Part shown: in pieces, positions 11,090 to 23,193 of the stretch
Layout of the letters: the number at the start of each line of letters is the position of its first letter
How positions within the stretch are numbered: the stretch's first letter is position 1
Translations under genes and position numbers: made by a program
Notes under the pieces: model-generated
What the model was told of the DNA's origin: nothing
Database searches by the model: none
The model's input: only the letters and a program-made list of their open reading frames with translations
Assembly (NCBI GenBank): GCA_039654915.1
Contig: CM077597.1
Coordinates: 83,082,001 to 83,146,000 of the forward strand
From: Aquilaria yunnanensis
Lineage: Eukaryota > Streptophyta > Magnoliopsida > Malvales > Thymelaeaceae
Length of the DNA stretch: 64,000 bases
Direction of reading: 5' to 3'

Positions 11090-12640
11090 CCAACTAACAG
11101 TGTTAGTGTCTACCGTTAATATACATTAGATAGTGGTTTGATTAAACAGGGAAGCATGAAAGGGATTGAGAGGCTAAAGAAAGGAACCGACTTCCTTCAT
11201 CCTCCATTGTTCTCCCTTTGCAGTAGCCGAAAGCGCCAAGTCTGTCTTGGTTGTTCTGCTATGAAGATGATTGAGAGGCTGAATAAAAGAATTTTAAGGT
11301 GGGATCCACGAAAAGCACATGCATTTATAGGAATAAATGTTTTTTCCTGGTTCCTAGAATTGAATGAGTTTATTGATATTTGGGATTTAGGTTTTATGTT
11401 TCAAAATGAACAGCTGCAGAAAATTTTAGAAATGATATTCATTGTTTGACTATTCATACGTATGAGAGAAAGATGCATTTTTTATTCTGGTTATATGCAT
11501 ACATATATGTATGCTTGTACGTATGTATGTGTATATATACATACATATACATGCATACATACATATATGTATGTTTTTATGTGTGTGTGTGTGTGTTTGT
11601 GTATATAAGCCTATGTTACAATTGTATGGATTTGGGTTGCCATTGTATAAAAGTGGATGCATATATATATTGGGTCGCCATTGCACGAAAGTGGCATGGA
11701 TTCATATATATATATGAAACTATATGCTATTCGTGTGGAACAAAGAAAATTTTTTATAGCATAGTGTGCAAATATAACAATAAAACATAGAGACACACCT
11801 ATAATTCCAGTTAATGGGAATATTGAGCTCAAACACAATTTATAGCTGCAACTAAGTTCTTATTATACAAAACTTGTGTATGAAATTTTGTTTGAATTTG
11901 AGTTTCTAGTGTACAATGCTTGTAACCTATTGTATGGAACTAAGCTGGTGTCTTATAAATGTAGAAGTTGAGATTATGATATATGAAATTAGGTCTCATG
12001 TTGTATTAATTAAAATATTAATGTATGAAAGTGGGCATCTATTAAATTAAAATTATTTTCTACTAAGTGAAATTTAGTTCATATTATACAAAAATGAGTT
12101 ACTATATGAAATTGAAGCTTCTCCATAAAGTCAAACAAAAACTCTCCTAATGTAAAACTAAATCCTGAATGTATTAACTTGGTAACTTATTGCATGAAAC
12201 TGATATCCAAATGTATGCAACTCTCTGAACACCAATGTTTAAAAAAAATGAATTAATAAAATTATTTTTTTTAATAATGACCATATTTATCATATTATCT
12301 CTATTATTTCCTTATGATTATCTCTTCAGATGTATTCAAATTCAAAAATTTGTCACAAATTAAAATTTTGAATAAAGTTAATATATTTCATAATTATCCT
12401 AATCAAATCCAACCTACTTTAACAAATAAAAGTTACCATTTCTAATTAACACCAAAACTAATAGGCATTAATGTGAGATAACCCCTGTACATATGCATTG
12501 GGTTTGCCTCAGAATGCATAGAGTAGCTGACTTTATAGCTGTCAATAAAATTGGAGGTTGAATGGTCAAGGGGCTCAGCATCATAAATCTATTGCTATGT
12601 GGAAGCCTCTTTATTTTTGTTGGACACCATAACAATTTTA
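11090..12640. other. AT-rich spacer, duplicated at 46387-47930
   Basis: No gene is supported. A 103-codon open frame at 11138-11449 begins with TTG. Between its two copies most differences change the amino acid (8 changed residues against about 3 or 4 silent sites), so there is no sign of selection. Confidence 0.5.
11500..11606. repeat. Microsatellite: ATGTATG-like words and (TG)8
   Basis: Alternating ATAC/ATGT words lead into (TG)8 at 11580-11595. The homologous site at 46855-46886 has (TG)16. Confidence 0.85.
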
Positions 12641-14440
12641 TTAATTTTCCGTTTAGGCTAGCACACTAGACCGCATGATCTTCTCATAACATCCACAATC
12701 TATCTATCATTAATTTTCTCTCCTTTAATCACATTGCTATAATTAGGCTGCTACTTTTCTTTGTTAGGCTGCACAATTTCTGTCAACTCTAATTCGTAGC
12801 CCCCTTCAAGTCCATCATCCAATTTTTTGCCCAATACTTCCTTACCAAAGGTGTCAAGAACCTTGGCATTTAACTTACTTAGGCAACAATCAATATTTGT
12901 CCTATTATCCTCATTTAAATTATGAGCCTATTCAAGAGTTCTTGCTCCTTCATTAGTTCTAATCATTTCCTTAGACAGTCTAGCGGCTCTATTTGTCACA
13001 CTTCCCCCAATCTGTTCATTTTCCCAAAGAAGTGTCTGTTCATCTTCCAAGGATCCATTTCCCAGGAAGACTTCATCATGATCATCATTGAAATGTGCTC
13101 CACCAATTTCTAATTCTGATGAACAAATGCCATAATTTTTATTACTCTAGACCAAATCACTTTCTACAGTAGACTCTTCAACAACTCTAACATTGACAGC
13201 TTTATCACCAACTTTTAATCGTACTATAGTAAAGTTGAAATCCATCTCATGCTAGAAACATACTTTTGAGCTAAACCGAAATTGCAAATTAAATCCATTT
13301 TCAATCAATTGAGTCCAAATATACTTTAAGCTACAAAACATAATCAAAATATATCTTTAAGATTCAAAACAGATTATAAAGTACTAAATATGAGAGAAAT
13401 AAATATAACAAATGTAAGCTTATCACGCGCGTTAACACCAAAAATTCTTCCAACATGCAAATACCTTTTATCAGATGTATCCTTGTCCATAGCTACCATT
13501 TTACCCTACTTAATGCCCAACAATTCAAAAGTTGAACTTTTTCAAGCATGCAAAGGGACTTCAACACACAACAATCAAACCAATCTGTCAGGACCATTCA
13601 AGTTCTTTTTCCATCCCCAAATCCAGGAAAACCAGTGATTAAAATATTCTTCTCCTTCAACCAAAAACGTAGCAACTGCATTCTTTGACTTACACTCCCG
13701 CAAAATTCTTAAACCACCAAGATACTTTATTTTACATGAGCTAGTACCATGTGATTGACATATATGTTGGACTGACTTTTCCAACTCCAAATGCTTTAAC
13801 TCATCCACGGCACATCTCTGAAGCTTTGCAAGCTCTTCCAAATTTGACTATATTTTTACTTCAGCCCATTGGCTCTTTGCTTCATCTTTGCCACCCTTCT
13901 TTGTTTTTCATCCCACCACCACATCATTGAAGCACCTCCCATCCTTTAGACTACTAGTATATCTCCTCCCTATCTCAACTACTTTTTAGGACAATCTGTA
14001 CTTCCCCTGGTTTTCTCCATCTTTTTAAAACAGAATACATTAACCTTTTTCTTGAAACCCCTAATCCATATCGATTTCAAATCTGTACATAAAAAACCAA
14101 CATCTTTAAAATCTTTAAAACAAATAAAACCTAATTTACGGCCTTTTATTGTCCTTTCAAAGGAACATATATGTCCATAACTGCTCAAAATCCTTGAAAC
14201 ACTTTCCACAAGTGATTGCCTTCCCAATCTTTAGGAAAATTTATGAAACAAAAGGATGCACCAAACTAGTCCATCCACTTGTCAAGATCACTAGCCCCAT
14301 CTTTCTCCTATACCATTTACCAAACTTGAACCCCCTTATACTTTCTCTTGCATTCTTTCACACACACATACTCTCTATCTCACCATATCTTGGTTGGGAT
14401 AGGGAAAAGTGCAAGTGGATAGTGAAGTAAGGCAATTGTG
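12640..14440 (-). pseudogene. LINE (L1-type) ORF1 relic, minus strand
   Basis: Read on minus, the same ORF1 family as at 1214-2150 is present. The N-terminal RRM region (about 14330-13979) has GYICSF-like and KGRKLGFICFKDFKDVGF patterns and then WIRGFKKKVNVFCF. The following block (13841-13575) reads KIKYLGGLRILREC...FLVEGEEYFNHWFSWIWGW. Between and after these, stops and frameshifts are frequent. The C-terminal part towards 12640 is too decayed to define. Its 5' end abuts the plus-strand LINE ORF2 relic at about 14440, giving a head-to-inner-junction arrangement (see findings). Confidence 0.65.
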
Positions 14441-14776
14441 CATGGGTAGTTTGAAAAAGTAAAAATATGGCATCCTTATGAAAATGGTGGTGGATATTTT
14501 GTCAAGAACAAGAGGCTTTGTTACAGAAGGTAATAGCTACTATTCATGGTAAGGAAGGAAGATTATCAATTGTTTTAGGGAAAAGGAGTTAGAGCGGTGT
14601 TTGGGGGAAAATATTAAAAATAGGAAGGGATATAGAGTTGAGTGGAGTTCCTTTTTCAAATTCCTTTAATGGAAAGTTGGGAATTAAGGTAAATATAGGT
14701 TTTGGAAAGATGTTTGGGTGGTAATTGGATGTTTAGAGAAGAGATTTCCTAGGTTAGCTTGGTTACGGTCAGATGC
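14440..14776 (+). pseudogene. LINE ORF2 C-terminal relic, part 1
   Basis: Frames shifted against each other read YRFWKDVWV...CLEKRFPRLAWLRSDAD, the stretch just before the zf-RVT domain of plant LINE reverse transcriptases. It is interrupted at 14776 by a solo-LTR-like insertion and resumes at 15885. Codons rejoin across the insertion (SDA then DCKVYEK), which supports a once-continuous frame. It is non-functional. Confidence 0.65.
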
Positions 14777-15884
14777 TGATGCGAACCCCTAAGGTATAAA
14801 GACCATGAAACGCGCCCAAGATATTTTTCAAGCTCCACAAGACATCAAAGAAACTAGATTTGAAGACCCCCACCCCTAATCAACCTGTGACTAGAAACGA
14901 GAAGTATAAGAACACCAAGAACACAAGCACACTTGTCACCAAGGTAGTCTACAAAGAACCAAAGAGAAATTCTCTCCAAAGTAGCAATATTATTTTACGT
15001 CAAGGCTATTGTTTTACAACCAGAATATGTGCCTATTTATAGGCCTAAACTAGGGTGAAAGATTCAGCAAACTTCGCAGCCCAAGTCATCTAGGAAACCT
15101 AGTTACAAAGGACTCAAGAAAACCTAATCAAACTAGGATTCCTACACCCTTTTAACACATGTTTAAGGTGTGCAGCCAATTCCATTTATCCTAAGTAACC
15201 TGAATCACTTTCATGGCCTAAATAACATCCTAAATAATGCAAATAAATAGGAAAATAAAATAAAATACGTTACAAAACAAGATTGGCCATAAAAACCCCA
15301 AAATAGTCTTCTTGGGTGGTTCTTGCTTGTGTCTTCAACTTCAAGCTAAAATTCAAACTTGATTCAGTCATGAAATGCAAATCATGAAAGTTGTAGATCT
15401 CTTTCTTAGCTTTTAAATGACACCTGAACCACACAAAATGGACATCTAAAGCCAAAGATATGCCCAAAATACTGCAACTGCTTCTAAACCAGCGATAGCT
15501 CACAAGCCGCGACTTTGAAGTTAAATTGGACCTCTTTAACGTGCAAACTGGATTTCATGGTCTTCATATGATTTGTAGCTCCAAATGTTAGCTTTCCAAT
15601 GAATCAAGAATCACTCAATTTTGATCTATTTAACTCAATATATGATTTTTCTACCAGAACATCGTCAATCTGTCAACATACAAGCTTGGCCATCATCTCC
15701 ATATGATTCCTTGCACATTCCAGAAGCTTCTTTCGAAATTAAAAGCCTATGCTCCATGAAAATGCTTGAGACAAAAGCTTGAGGTACACTAGTGAGCTCC
15801 TTAGCCTTTTTCCTTGTCAATGGTCCACTAGTTATCTTTAATGGATCCTTGCCATCCTTGGTTGTGCCTTCTTTTATCATATCA
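14777..15884 (-). mobile_element. 1108-bp solo-LTR-like insertion with GATGC target duplication
   Basis: Starts with TGATGCGAACC and ends with CATATCA, that is TG...CA, flanked by GATGC at 14772-14776 and 15885-15889. It splits the LINE ORF2 relic exactly. On the minus strand near its 5' end (15880-15665) is a 71-codon frame with GPLTRKKAKEL, which resembles the variable tail after integrase in plant Ty3/gypsy polyproteins. That frame could be LTR-encoded or captured. The same insertion is present at 50061-51162, so it predates the older duplication. Confidence 0.75.
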
Positions 15885-16550
15885 GATGCAGATTGTAAGG
15901 TCTACGAAAAATGAATTTGGGTTGATGGTAATTGGACGTGGTAGTGGGAATGGGGGAAAAGATTAAGAGGGCAAGAGTATGGAGAAAATCATGAACTAAC
16001 AAACATTTTGCAAGATTTTCCCATGGATTCTAAAGCCTTTAACTCTTGTATTTGGAGTGGGAGCTTTGGTAGTTTGTTCATTGTTCAAAAGTTATCTAGA
16101 TACTTAGATGAGATGCTACTGTAGAACTATGAGGGTGAGGCTTGTGGTTGTTGGAGAAAATGGGTTATAAAAAATGTGTCTTTGTTCCTGTCATGAATGA
16201 TCCAAGACCTGTTTTGACAAAGCTGAACTTGACTGGTATAGCCATATCTTTGCCTAAAAAGAAATTTTCATGTGTGAGAAAGATATTGAGGATACAGAAC
16301 ATATTTTTCCACATTATGTTAAATCTGGTTTAGTGTGGCACTTGATCTCGTGATGTTTCAATACACAGTTACAGTTTGCTCCTATCTTACTAGAGCTTGT
16401 GAGGTGTAGTCCAAGCAAATGCAGCACATTGGAGCAATTTAAAGTGTGGCATGCAATTCTACAGGTCGCCATTTGTGCTTTATGGAAAAAGAAAAATAAG
16501 GTGGTATTTAACAATAAAAACTTTAAGGCTATATGTAAACGCTTTATAAG
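15885..16550 (+). pseudogene. LINE ORF2 C-terminal relic, part 2 (zf-RVT region)
   Basis: Shifted frames give DIEDTEHIFPHYVKSGLVWH, the zf-RVT signature (EDxEHLFxHC...W), and then WHAILQVAICALWKKKNKVV, the usual end of plant LINE ORF2. The open frame 16142-16333 is an out-of-frame piece of it. Several stops are present. It ends where the long LTR begins, and no poly(A) tail or LINE 3' end is recognisable. Confidence 0.65.
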
Positions 16551-18910
16551 TACTTCCCCTAAGGTCAAATGCCAAGGTAAGTAAATCTTAAGTTATTTTC
16601 CTCAAAGAAGTTTCATTAACCAGGAAAAGCAAGCTAAGTACGGTTAAAAGTAGTTCCTAAGTGCAAATAGCACTTACGGGGCAATAAGGATAAAATGGTA
16701 ATTTTGTCATGAGTCAATGGCATGACCATAATTTCTATAAAACTAAGGTCATATAAGTATTCATAACCAAACAAGTTAATACCATAAGTATTTCTAGCCA
16801 TTTTAACCAAAAATAAAAATTAGGTGTTAAAAACGCACTAAGTATGAAATTGAGCTATTATGTTTTATAATACCTTAAGTGGCTTAAGGGCAAAGTGTGT
16901 GGGTAAGAAAAGTTTTTCTATGGGACCAATGAGTGATGGTGGAGGAATGGGTTAGGTGGACTAAGAGAAACAAATAGAATTTGTGGGGCCAAAGTGACAA
17001 GAAAACAAAAAGGGCTAACTGCAATAGTTAGGATATTTTAAGAAGGGATGAACAACACTATTCATCATACTTTTCATTGCATCATCATAGATGTCCTCTC
17101 TCCACAACTCTTTCTCATCAAACCTCCTAATCTACTCAAAATTCCATGAAAATTGAAGGTCCCAAAACCATCCTAACAAGTGTCTAGCTCATCTTTGGTG
17201 TATTTGGTGCACTCGAAGTTATTCTCGCAAGTTTTCATTTCAAACCCTAAGGTAAGCTTCTATGGTCCTTATGGGTTAGTTCTAATCTTGTTAAATGGTT
17301 ATAAATGATCTTAATTTCATGCCCTTGGTGTCCACTTAGTTGAATTCACACTTGGACGTCAAAGGAGCTTCATTGAGCTCATGTGTAATTCTTGCTTTAT
17401 GGATGATTTGAGGTGAGAAATTTAAGTTATGGAAAGATTGAATGATGCATAACTAGTGTTGTAAAACTTATGAGTATGCTTTGTTTGGGCACTAAGTGCT
17501 TTGGAAATGGTGGCATAGTGTCATAGGCCATGGGTGCTCCGTCATCAAAGGCAGCCGTGTACCATGTTTTCAATCTGTTTCAAGCACCTAAGTGCTACAG
17601 TTTTCTTCCTAGGTCTAATCTATTGTGTTTAGCACTTTACTTCAAGTTTCAAACCCACCCCTAAAGCTAAGATAATTCATCATTATTAGGTAATAAGTAG
17701 GTGGTTAAGAGGGCTAAGTTTAGGTGGTTTCATCTAGGTAACTCAATGCATAAAGAGGTGCCAAGATGGGACTAAGAGGAGCTTGATGCTATAATGGCCA
17801 AAGAATAAGGCCAAAAACCTCCAAAATTGGATTCAAACCTAACGTGGGTTCAAGACCTCCAATGGCCCAAGGATAAAGGCTGAGAACCGTTGGGCATTGT
17901 GGTGGTTCGTAAGAAGTCTTAGCTAAGCTATGAGCTTTGTAAGTGATCCAGCAAGGAGCCCAAAGTCTAAAAGAATTTGGCAAAGAATGGCCGCTAAGTT
18001 CATTACCTGGCATAATAAGAAAAGGGAAGATATGTGTAATAAGAGGGTAAGTGATGACTTTACTTGAGTAAGCCCAAAAGAGAGTGGATAAGGTCAAGTA
18101 AGCGACAACTTACATTAAATGCTCATCAATATGACTTCAAAGGGTAAGTTAAGTCCTAGCAAGGGATGTTAAGGCCGGTATCCAAGTATCCCAGCGATAA
18201 TAGCTCATGGGAAGTTTATTACCTACGGGTGTAAGGAAGTCCTAAATACATTTGCATGTGCATGCTTCATCCATACAACCATCGATTCATTAATTGCATT
18301 ATTGGTTGTTATTTTGTTATTGGTGCTATTCTCTAAGTAGGAAACTTTATGATTCCAAGTTGCTTATGATATAAGTTGTACTGACCAAGTGTTTGCCTTT
18401 TCAATTGAGGCTAAGTGAGCGTAATGAAAGTTTGGCTCATCACTTGAACTTAGCTTGCTCAAGTTAAGAGATAAAGATGGATCTTACTAAATATTGTCAC
18501 TTTATGTACAAGTATTATATTTTACACAGTAAGTGTTGCCTCTACTAGTATCCATCGGTGTGTATAACACTAAGGTTACATTTGGCCATATATAAGATTA
18601 AGATGCATGCATATAGTTGTTACTTGAAGCAAAATCAATTAAGGTTTTTATGTTTTGGATGGTTTTTAACTTTTGTTTTATAAATGGAAATGCCATGATT
18701 TTCTTCTCTGTTTTATATATTTTTTATTGCATAGCCAATAAGACACATGCATTTTTTCTTTGAATGGTAGGCTAAGTAACTAGTTATGTGTAATGCTTCA
18801 AGATACTTCATGAGTAATACCTAGCCAATTTTAACCTAAGTAGGATCATAGTTCCCTAAAAGCTTATCGATGGTAATAAATTTAAGGCCCCGGGACCTTG
18901 TTTCGCTACA
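16550..18910 (+). mobile_element. 5' LTR (about 2.35 kb) of a Ty3/gypsy-like element
   Basis: The right end is sharp: TTTCGCTACA at 18910, followed by a primer-site-like sequence. The left end is not sharp. It lies between the end of the LINE relic (about 16545) and TGCCAAGG at 16570, and alignment with the related solo LTR at 43218 suggests about 16550. Shared words with that solo LTR include GTTCCTAAGTG near the start and GATATAAGTT plus GAGGCTAAG near the end. Long LTRs with an iMet-type site are typical of Tekay/Del chromoviruses, but that lineage is an inference. Confidence 0.7.
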
Positions 18911-18925
18911 GTTAGTATCAGAGTA
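18911..18925 (+). other. Primer binding site, tRNA-iMet type, diverged
   Basis: GTTAGTATCAGAGTAGG directly follows the LTR end. The consensus for initiator tRNA-Met priming is TGGTATCAGAGC, so 10 or 11 of 12 positions agree. Confidence 0.7.
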
Positions 18926-19965
18926 GGTAAATGGCCATAGTATAGGTAATTTATGACGAAGATCCAAATGTGTCCTTATGGTCAGTAAGGTTGGTATTGC
19001 TTATAAGTGCTTTTATAGTTATTGTCTAGCTTTGGTTATAGGTATATCAGTGGAAACCTGATAAGGTGCTAAAATTCAGGTAAGGGACCGAGTAAAGGCC
19101 CAAGTGGCCTAAGGTTAAACCCACAGGGAAGTTGGTGGTTTAATGTGTAATCCCAGTGGCACTAAAGCACTGGTGGCTCAAGGAAGCATGCCCAACCTTC
19201 AAAGAAAGAGAGAGAGCGAGGTTAATGCACAAGTGGTAAGGGTCAAAATATGTTGAAGCCTACCAGAATATCAAGACTAAGGGAGAAATCTTTACTTCAC
19301 GAGGGAGGACCAAGGTCAAGGTAACATTCTAGGGCATGTTGGTGCAGTTAAGTCAAAATGTGATAAGGTATAAGCTAAGGAGTAGATAAGAACCCTGAGG
19401 GTAAGGGTTGAGGAACACTTATTAATGGTGTAATGAGGCTACGTGAATTATCACCACCTAAGGGCAAGTGGTAACGTGGACACAAAGAGTTTAACAGATC
19501 ATGGGGTAAAGGCTGAGGTGCATGAGGAATTTGATGCTCCTAGGCCAAGGGAGTAACATCTCTACACAAGGTAAGTTGAGGCACTGAACAAGAAGTCGGT
19601 AAAGACCATTTAAGTTGAATTCCATGGAATTGAATAATGTAATAGGCTAAAGGCAAGGTAAGCCCAAGGTCAAGGCTTGAACAAGGCTATGCTCAAGGCC
19701 ACTTCAATCATTGGGGAAAGGACTGCCATTACTCTGAAGCAACTAAGGATTCCTTCTTGGACCAATGAATGGTCAAGGAGTCAACAACAAAAAAAGGGTA
19801 CCTTTTTGTTAACAGCATAGTAGTAACTGGATTTATTGTTTAACTACTATGTCTGTGGTTGTGATGAGTCTACCTAAAAACTAAAATTGTAAAAGAAAAG
19901 GGGTAATTTGTTGCCTTAAGAGCTCCAATGGTAAGTTTTGATTATACCATTTGGTTAGTAAGAAC

Positions 19966-20484
19966 TAGGGGTGGAAACGAGCCGAGCCGTTTATCAAACA
20001 GTTCGTGCTCGAGCTCGGTTTTTTTCTTATCAAGCCGAGCCTAACGAGCCTCGAGCCGAGCTTCAAGCCGTAAGATAAGTTTGAATCTTTAACGAGCCGA
20101 GCTTCGAGCCAGGTAGTGTTTGGCTCGAATCCTTATCGAGCCTAACGAGCCTGGTAAGAAAATTAATATAATACTTCCTCTATCCCAAATTCTTTGCACC
20201 ATTCACTTTTTAGCAATTAATCTATGATTTTTTATTTTCAACATTTTAGCATATAAATGAAAAACCTTTATATATGAATGATAAATCAAGATCTATGTGT
20301 TTCTCAAAACGAGCTCAATTCGAGCTTCGAGCCTATCGAGCTACCGAGCTGAATTCAAACTTTTTCAAGCCGAGCTTCGAGCCTCATTTTCCGAGCTCGT
20401 CGAGCTTGAGCCGAGCCAGTTCTTAACAAGCTGAGCTTCGAGCCTAAGGGTGTTCAGGCTCGGCTCGGCTCGTTTCCACCCCTA
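19966..20484. mobile_element. 519-bp hAT-type MITE with 8-bp target duplication
   Basis: About 24 bp of terminal inverted repeat: the left end reads TAGGGGTGGAAACGAGCC and the right end is its exact complement. It is flanked by GTAAGAAC at 19958-19965 and 20485-20492. An 8-bp duplication and TAGGGGTGG ends indicate the hAT superfamily. The body repeats GAGCCGAGC/CTCGAGCC words and has no reading frame, so it depended on a transposase from elsewhere. Confidence 0.92.
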
Positions 20485-20575
20485 GTAAGAACTAGTGATT
20501 AGGAGCTTTAGAGTAGTCAAAATGGTGTGCTCTATTGTTATGGTTTTTTTAAACAATGAAATCACACTTAGGAAG

Positions 20576-23193
20576 TGTCATGCCCAGCCTAGCCCCGAGC
20601 CTATTTTAGGCCCAATTACTTAATCATCAGCAAAATTCCACAAAAGGGGCATTTATTCATTTCCCAAACATGCGGGCATGAACCCTGGGATATTACTAGC
20701 ACTAGCTCATTAATTATTTTCTTAAAGGTTGATATTGTGCTCTTGGAAACAAGCTATTACTTATGTGGAACTTGTGTGTTCATTTTAAGCTCGTTATCAA
20801 ACATAACCAAGAACATGCATGGCAACCAGAACACCAGATTCTAGTTTTGGAAAACTTGTTTATAATGCATATATCTTACATACTTATATGTGTCTTGGTA
20901 ACCCACTATTGCACATAAACACATACATGTCTTTAATTCCATTGGTTACCATTTCAGCTCATTAGAGGCATACATTTCCTTTCTAGTTCACGTTTACTTA
21001 ATGTTCTTCTTTAAACATACATATAAGTCCTAGACATACATGATTCCATATTTCAAACATGGGCTTAGAACACATGATCATGCATATCTATCAACTTTTT
21101 ACTTAGGCCCAAAGATGATTATCAACCAGAATGCCCAAGAGTTCACATGTATGCCATATACATACAACATGGCCGAATATACTTAGATTTGATTTTAGCA
21201 TGCCATTTTACTTAAGTACCCAAATGGTCCATAAATACTTAGAATCACAAATTTGGTTTTTTCTTTCTAGACAGACCAAAATGCATAACACATGTTTATA
21301 CATGGCAAACCACACATAGAACACATTTCCACCTTAAGACTTTGTTCCCACAATCTAGACTCTGAGTCTTGCACATAGAGTCCACACTTAGTTAGCTTAT
21401 TTCACAAGCTACCCATAACACTTAGAATACGTAGAATGTTGAGCAAATACCACACATATGCATAATACCTTTACCACAAAAAGAGTATAAAATACTCTTG
21501 ATCTTAGTTCCATTCTAGTGCTAGTGCTCCTTTTCCTACATTTAGTAGAGAAGGCATGAGTAAAACTTAGTAAGGATTTCGTACAGCTCATAGAGTCTAA
21601 CATAGTGCAATTATATCTTGGCAAAATATAATCCAAGCTCCTACAAAGAAAACACTAAGACAAAGAAAATACAGGATATGTGCATATAATAATAATAATC
21701 GGGGTCAGCAAGAACAACCAAACATAGAAGCACACAGACACACACACCACTTAACACCATATTCCCATGAAGGGTAGAGCAAGCATGAGCATATTTTCTT
21801 TAATTTTGGTTAACCATTTATTAGTCCGTATTAATCTGAGATCTCTTTATGCTTGATAATTAAGTTGGCTGACCCAATTCCTAGCCATAATGCTTGCACG
21901 GAGCTAGCTAGTACAGAGTTGCCTAAGCAACAAAACATAGCCCTCTGTAACACCTTAAGATCACATGACATTCTTTATCCATCACCTAAGGGCACTAAAT
22001 ACTCAAAGAGTGTAAGAATCCTTACCAAATCATTTGCAACCCTCATTGCCCCAAAGCTTTTAGTAGCTTGTGTTTCTTACTTTTCCTTGCTTGTTGTAGC
22101 TAGAACTTGGTTTCTAGTTGAAGAACCTATAATGGCTGAAACATTAGCAAGTATATTCTTGCATCACTATAGCTTAAAAGCTTATATATACCAAGCAAAC
22201 TTGGTGGAACACACAATACCTCAACCAAATCAAGTATAGCCGAATCCTTCGGCTTGATTTCCTTCAAGCTCCCACTCATCTTTTCTTGAATCCACCACTT
22301 GATTCCTTGCCTTGGAAGGCTTTAGAAGCTTATGTGCATCAAGAACACAAGCTTCAAATACAAGAATGCCAAGAACAAGACTTGGCAATGGTTTCCGAAA
22401 ACATCTCCTTCTTTCAATCTTCTTCTTGATTCTTTCTTGGGATGTTCTTAAGAGCTTATAGACACCAAGGACACTTGGAAAAAGCTCAAGGATGCTCAAG
22501 AATGAGCTATGGCTGAATGGTATTTGGGAGAGAAAAGTTGGACGAGTTTGAGAGTAAACTTATAGAGAGATTGAAGAGAGAGAAAGGGAAGAGTGACATG
22601 AATGAATTTGGGAGCTTAATGGGCATGTAATGGATGAATTTAGGAGGGGAGAATGAGTGTATCATATGCTCGGACATGTGGGAGACAAGTAAGGGATAAA
22701 TTGGAAGACTTGTGTGGGTGGTGGCTGAGATAGTCAAAAGTAGGGGACAAATTGGAAGACTTTGGTGAAAGTTGGGTAGATTTGTCAAAAGTGGGGTACA
22801 AGTTGGTAGAGGAAAGAATCCTAAGTGATGAGTTGGATGGGGGGTAGATTAAAATAATGGGAAATGGAGGGAGGTGGCAGCTATGACATCCAATGCCTTT
22901 AAAATTGGCTAATCCCCCCTTAGTCCTTCAATTCCTCGCAATTGGGCAATTGAGCCCAACCACCAAAAGTCTCCTTTGTCCAATTGAGCCCCTCACCTTA
23001 AATTTCTATCATTTTGCTTGGCCTAAGCTAAGTTTAAATTTTGAGAGTGTCCAACATTCATCATACTCCTTGGTCCCACTTAATTTAGTGTCTCCCAAAC
23101 TCAATAAGCTTAATTCCCAATTTAGGAAAAATTCTTAAGCCTTAAATCCTCATAGCTTGAGGCTTAATTGCTTAGAATTTTGCGGGCATTACA
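20576..23193. mobile_element. 2618-bp solo LTR with GGAAG target duplication
   Basis: Starts TGTCATGCCC and ends GGGCATTACA, imperfectly inverted ends with TG...CA, flanked by GGAAG at 20571-20575 and 23194-23198. The ends are of the TGTAATGCCC type common in long Ty3/gypsy LTRs. No internal region is present, so it arose by LTR-LTR recombination. Open frames inside (for example a 128-codon frame at 21853-22239) have no recognisable product. Confidence 0.92.

Noticed and set aside
11138..11449. 103-codon open frame present in both older copies (also 46431-46742), a possible conserved gene.
   Set aside because: It starts with TTG, has no known domain, and most differences between copies change the residue. 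It is conserved only as duplicated DNA.
11446..11790. Overlapping frames rich in Tyr, Cys and Ile, resembling small secreted cysteine-rich peptides.
   Set aside because: They are translations of the ATGTATG/TG microsatellite.
21853..22239. 128-codon open frame.
   Set aside because: It is entirely inside a solo LTR, with no recognisable domain and no splice or promoter context.
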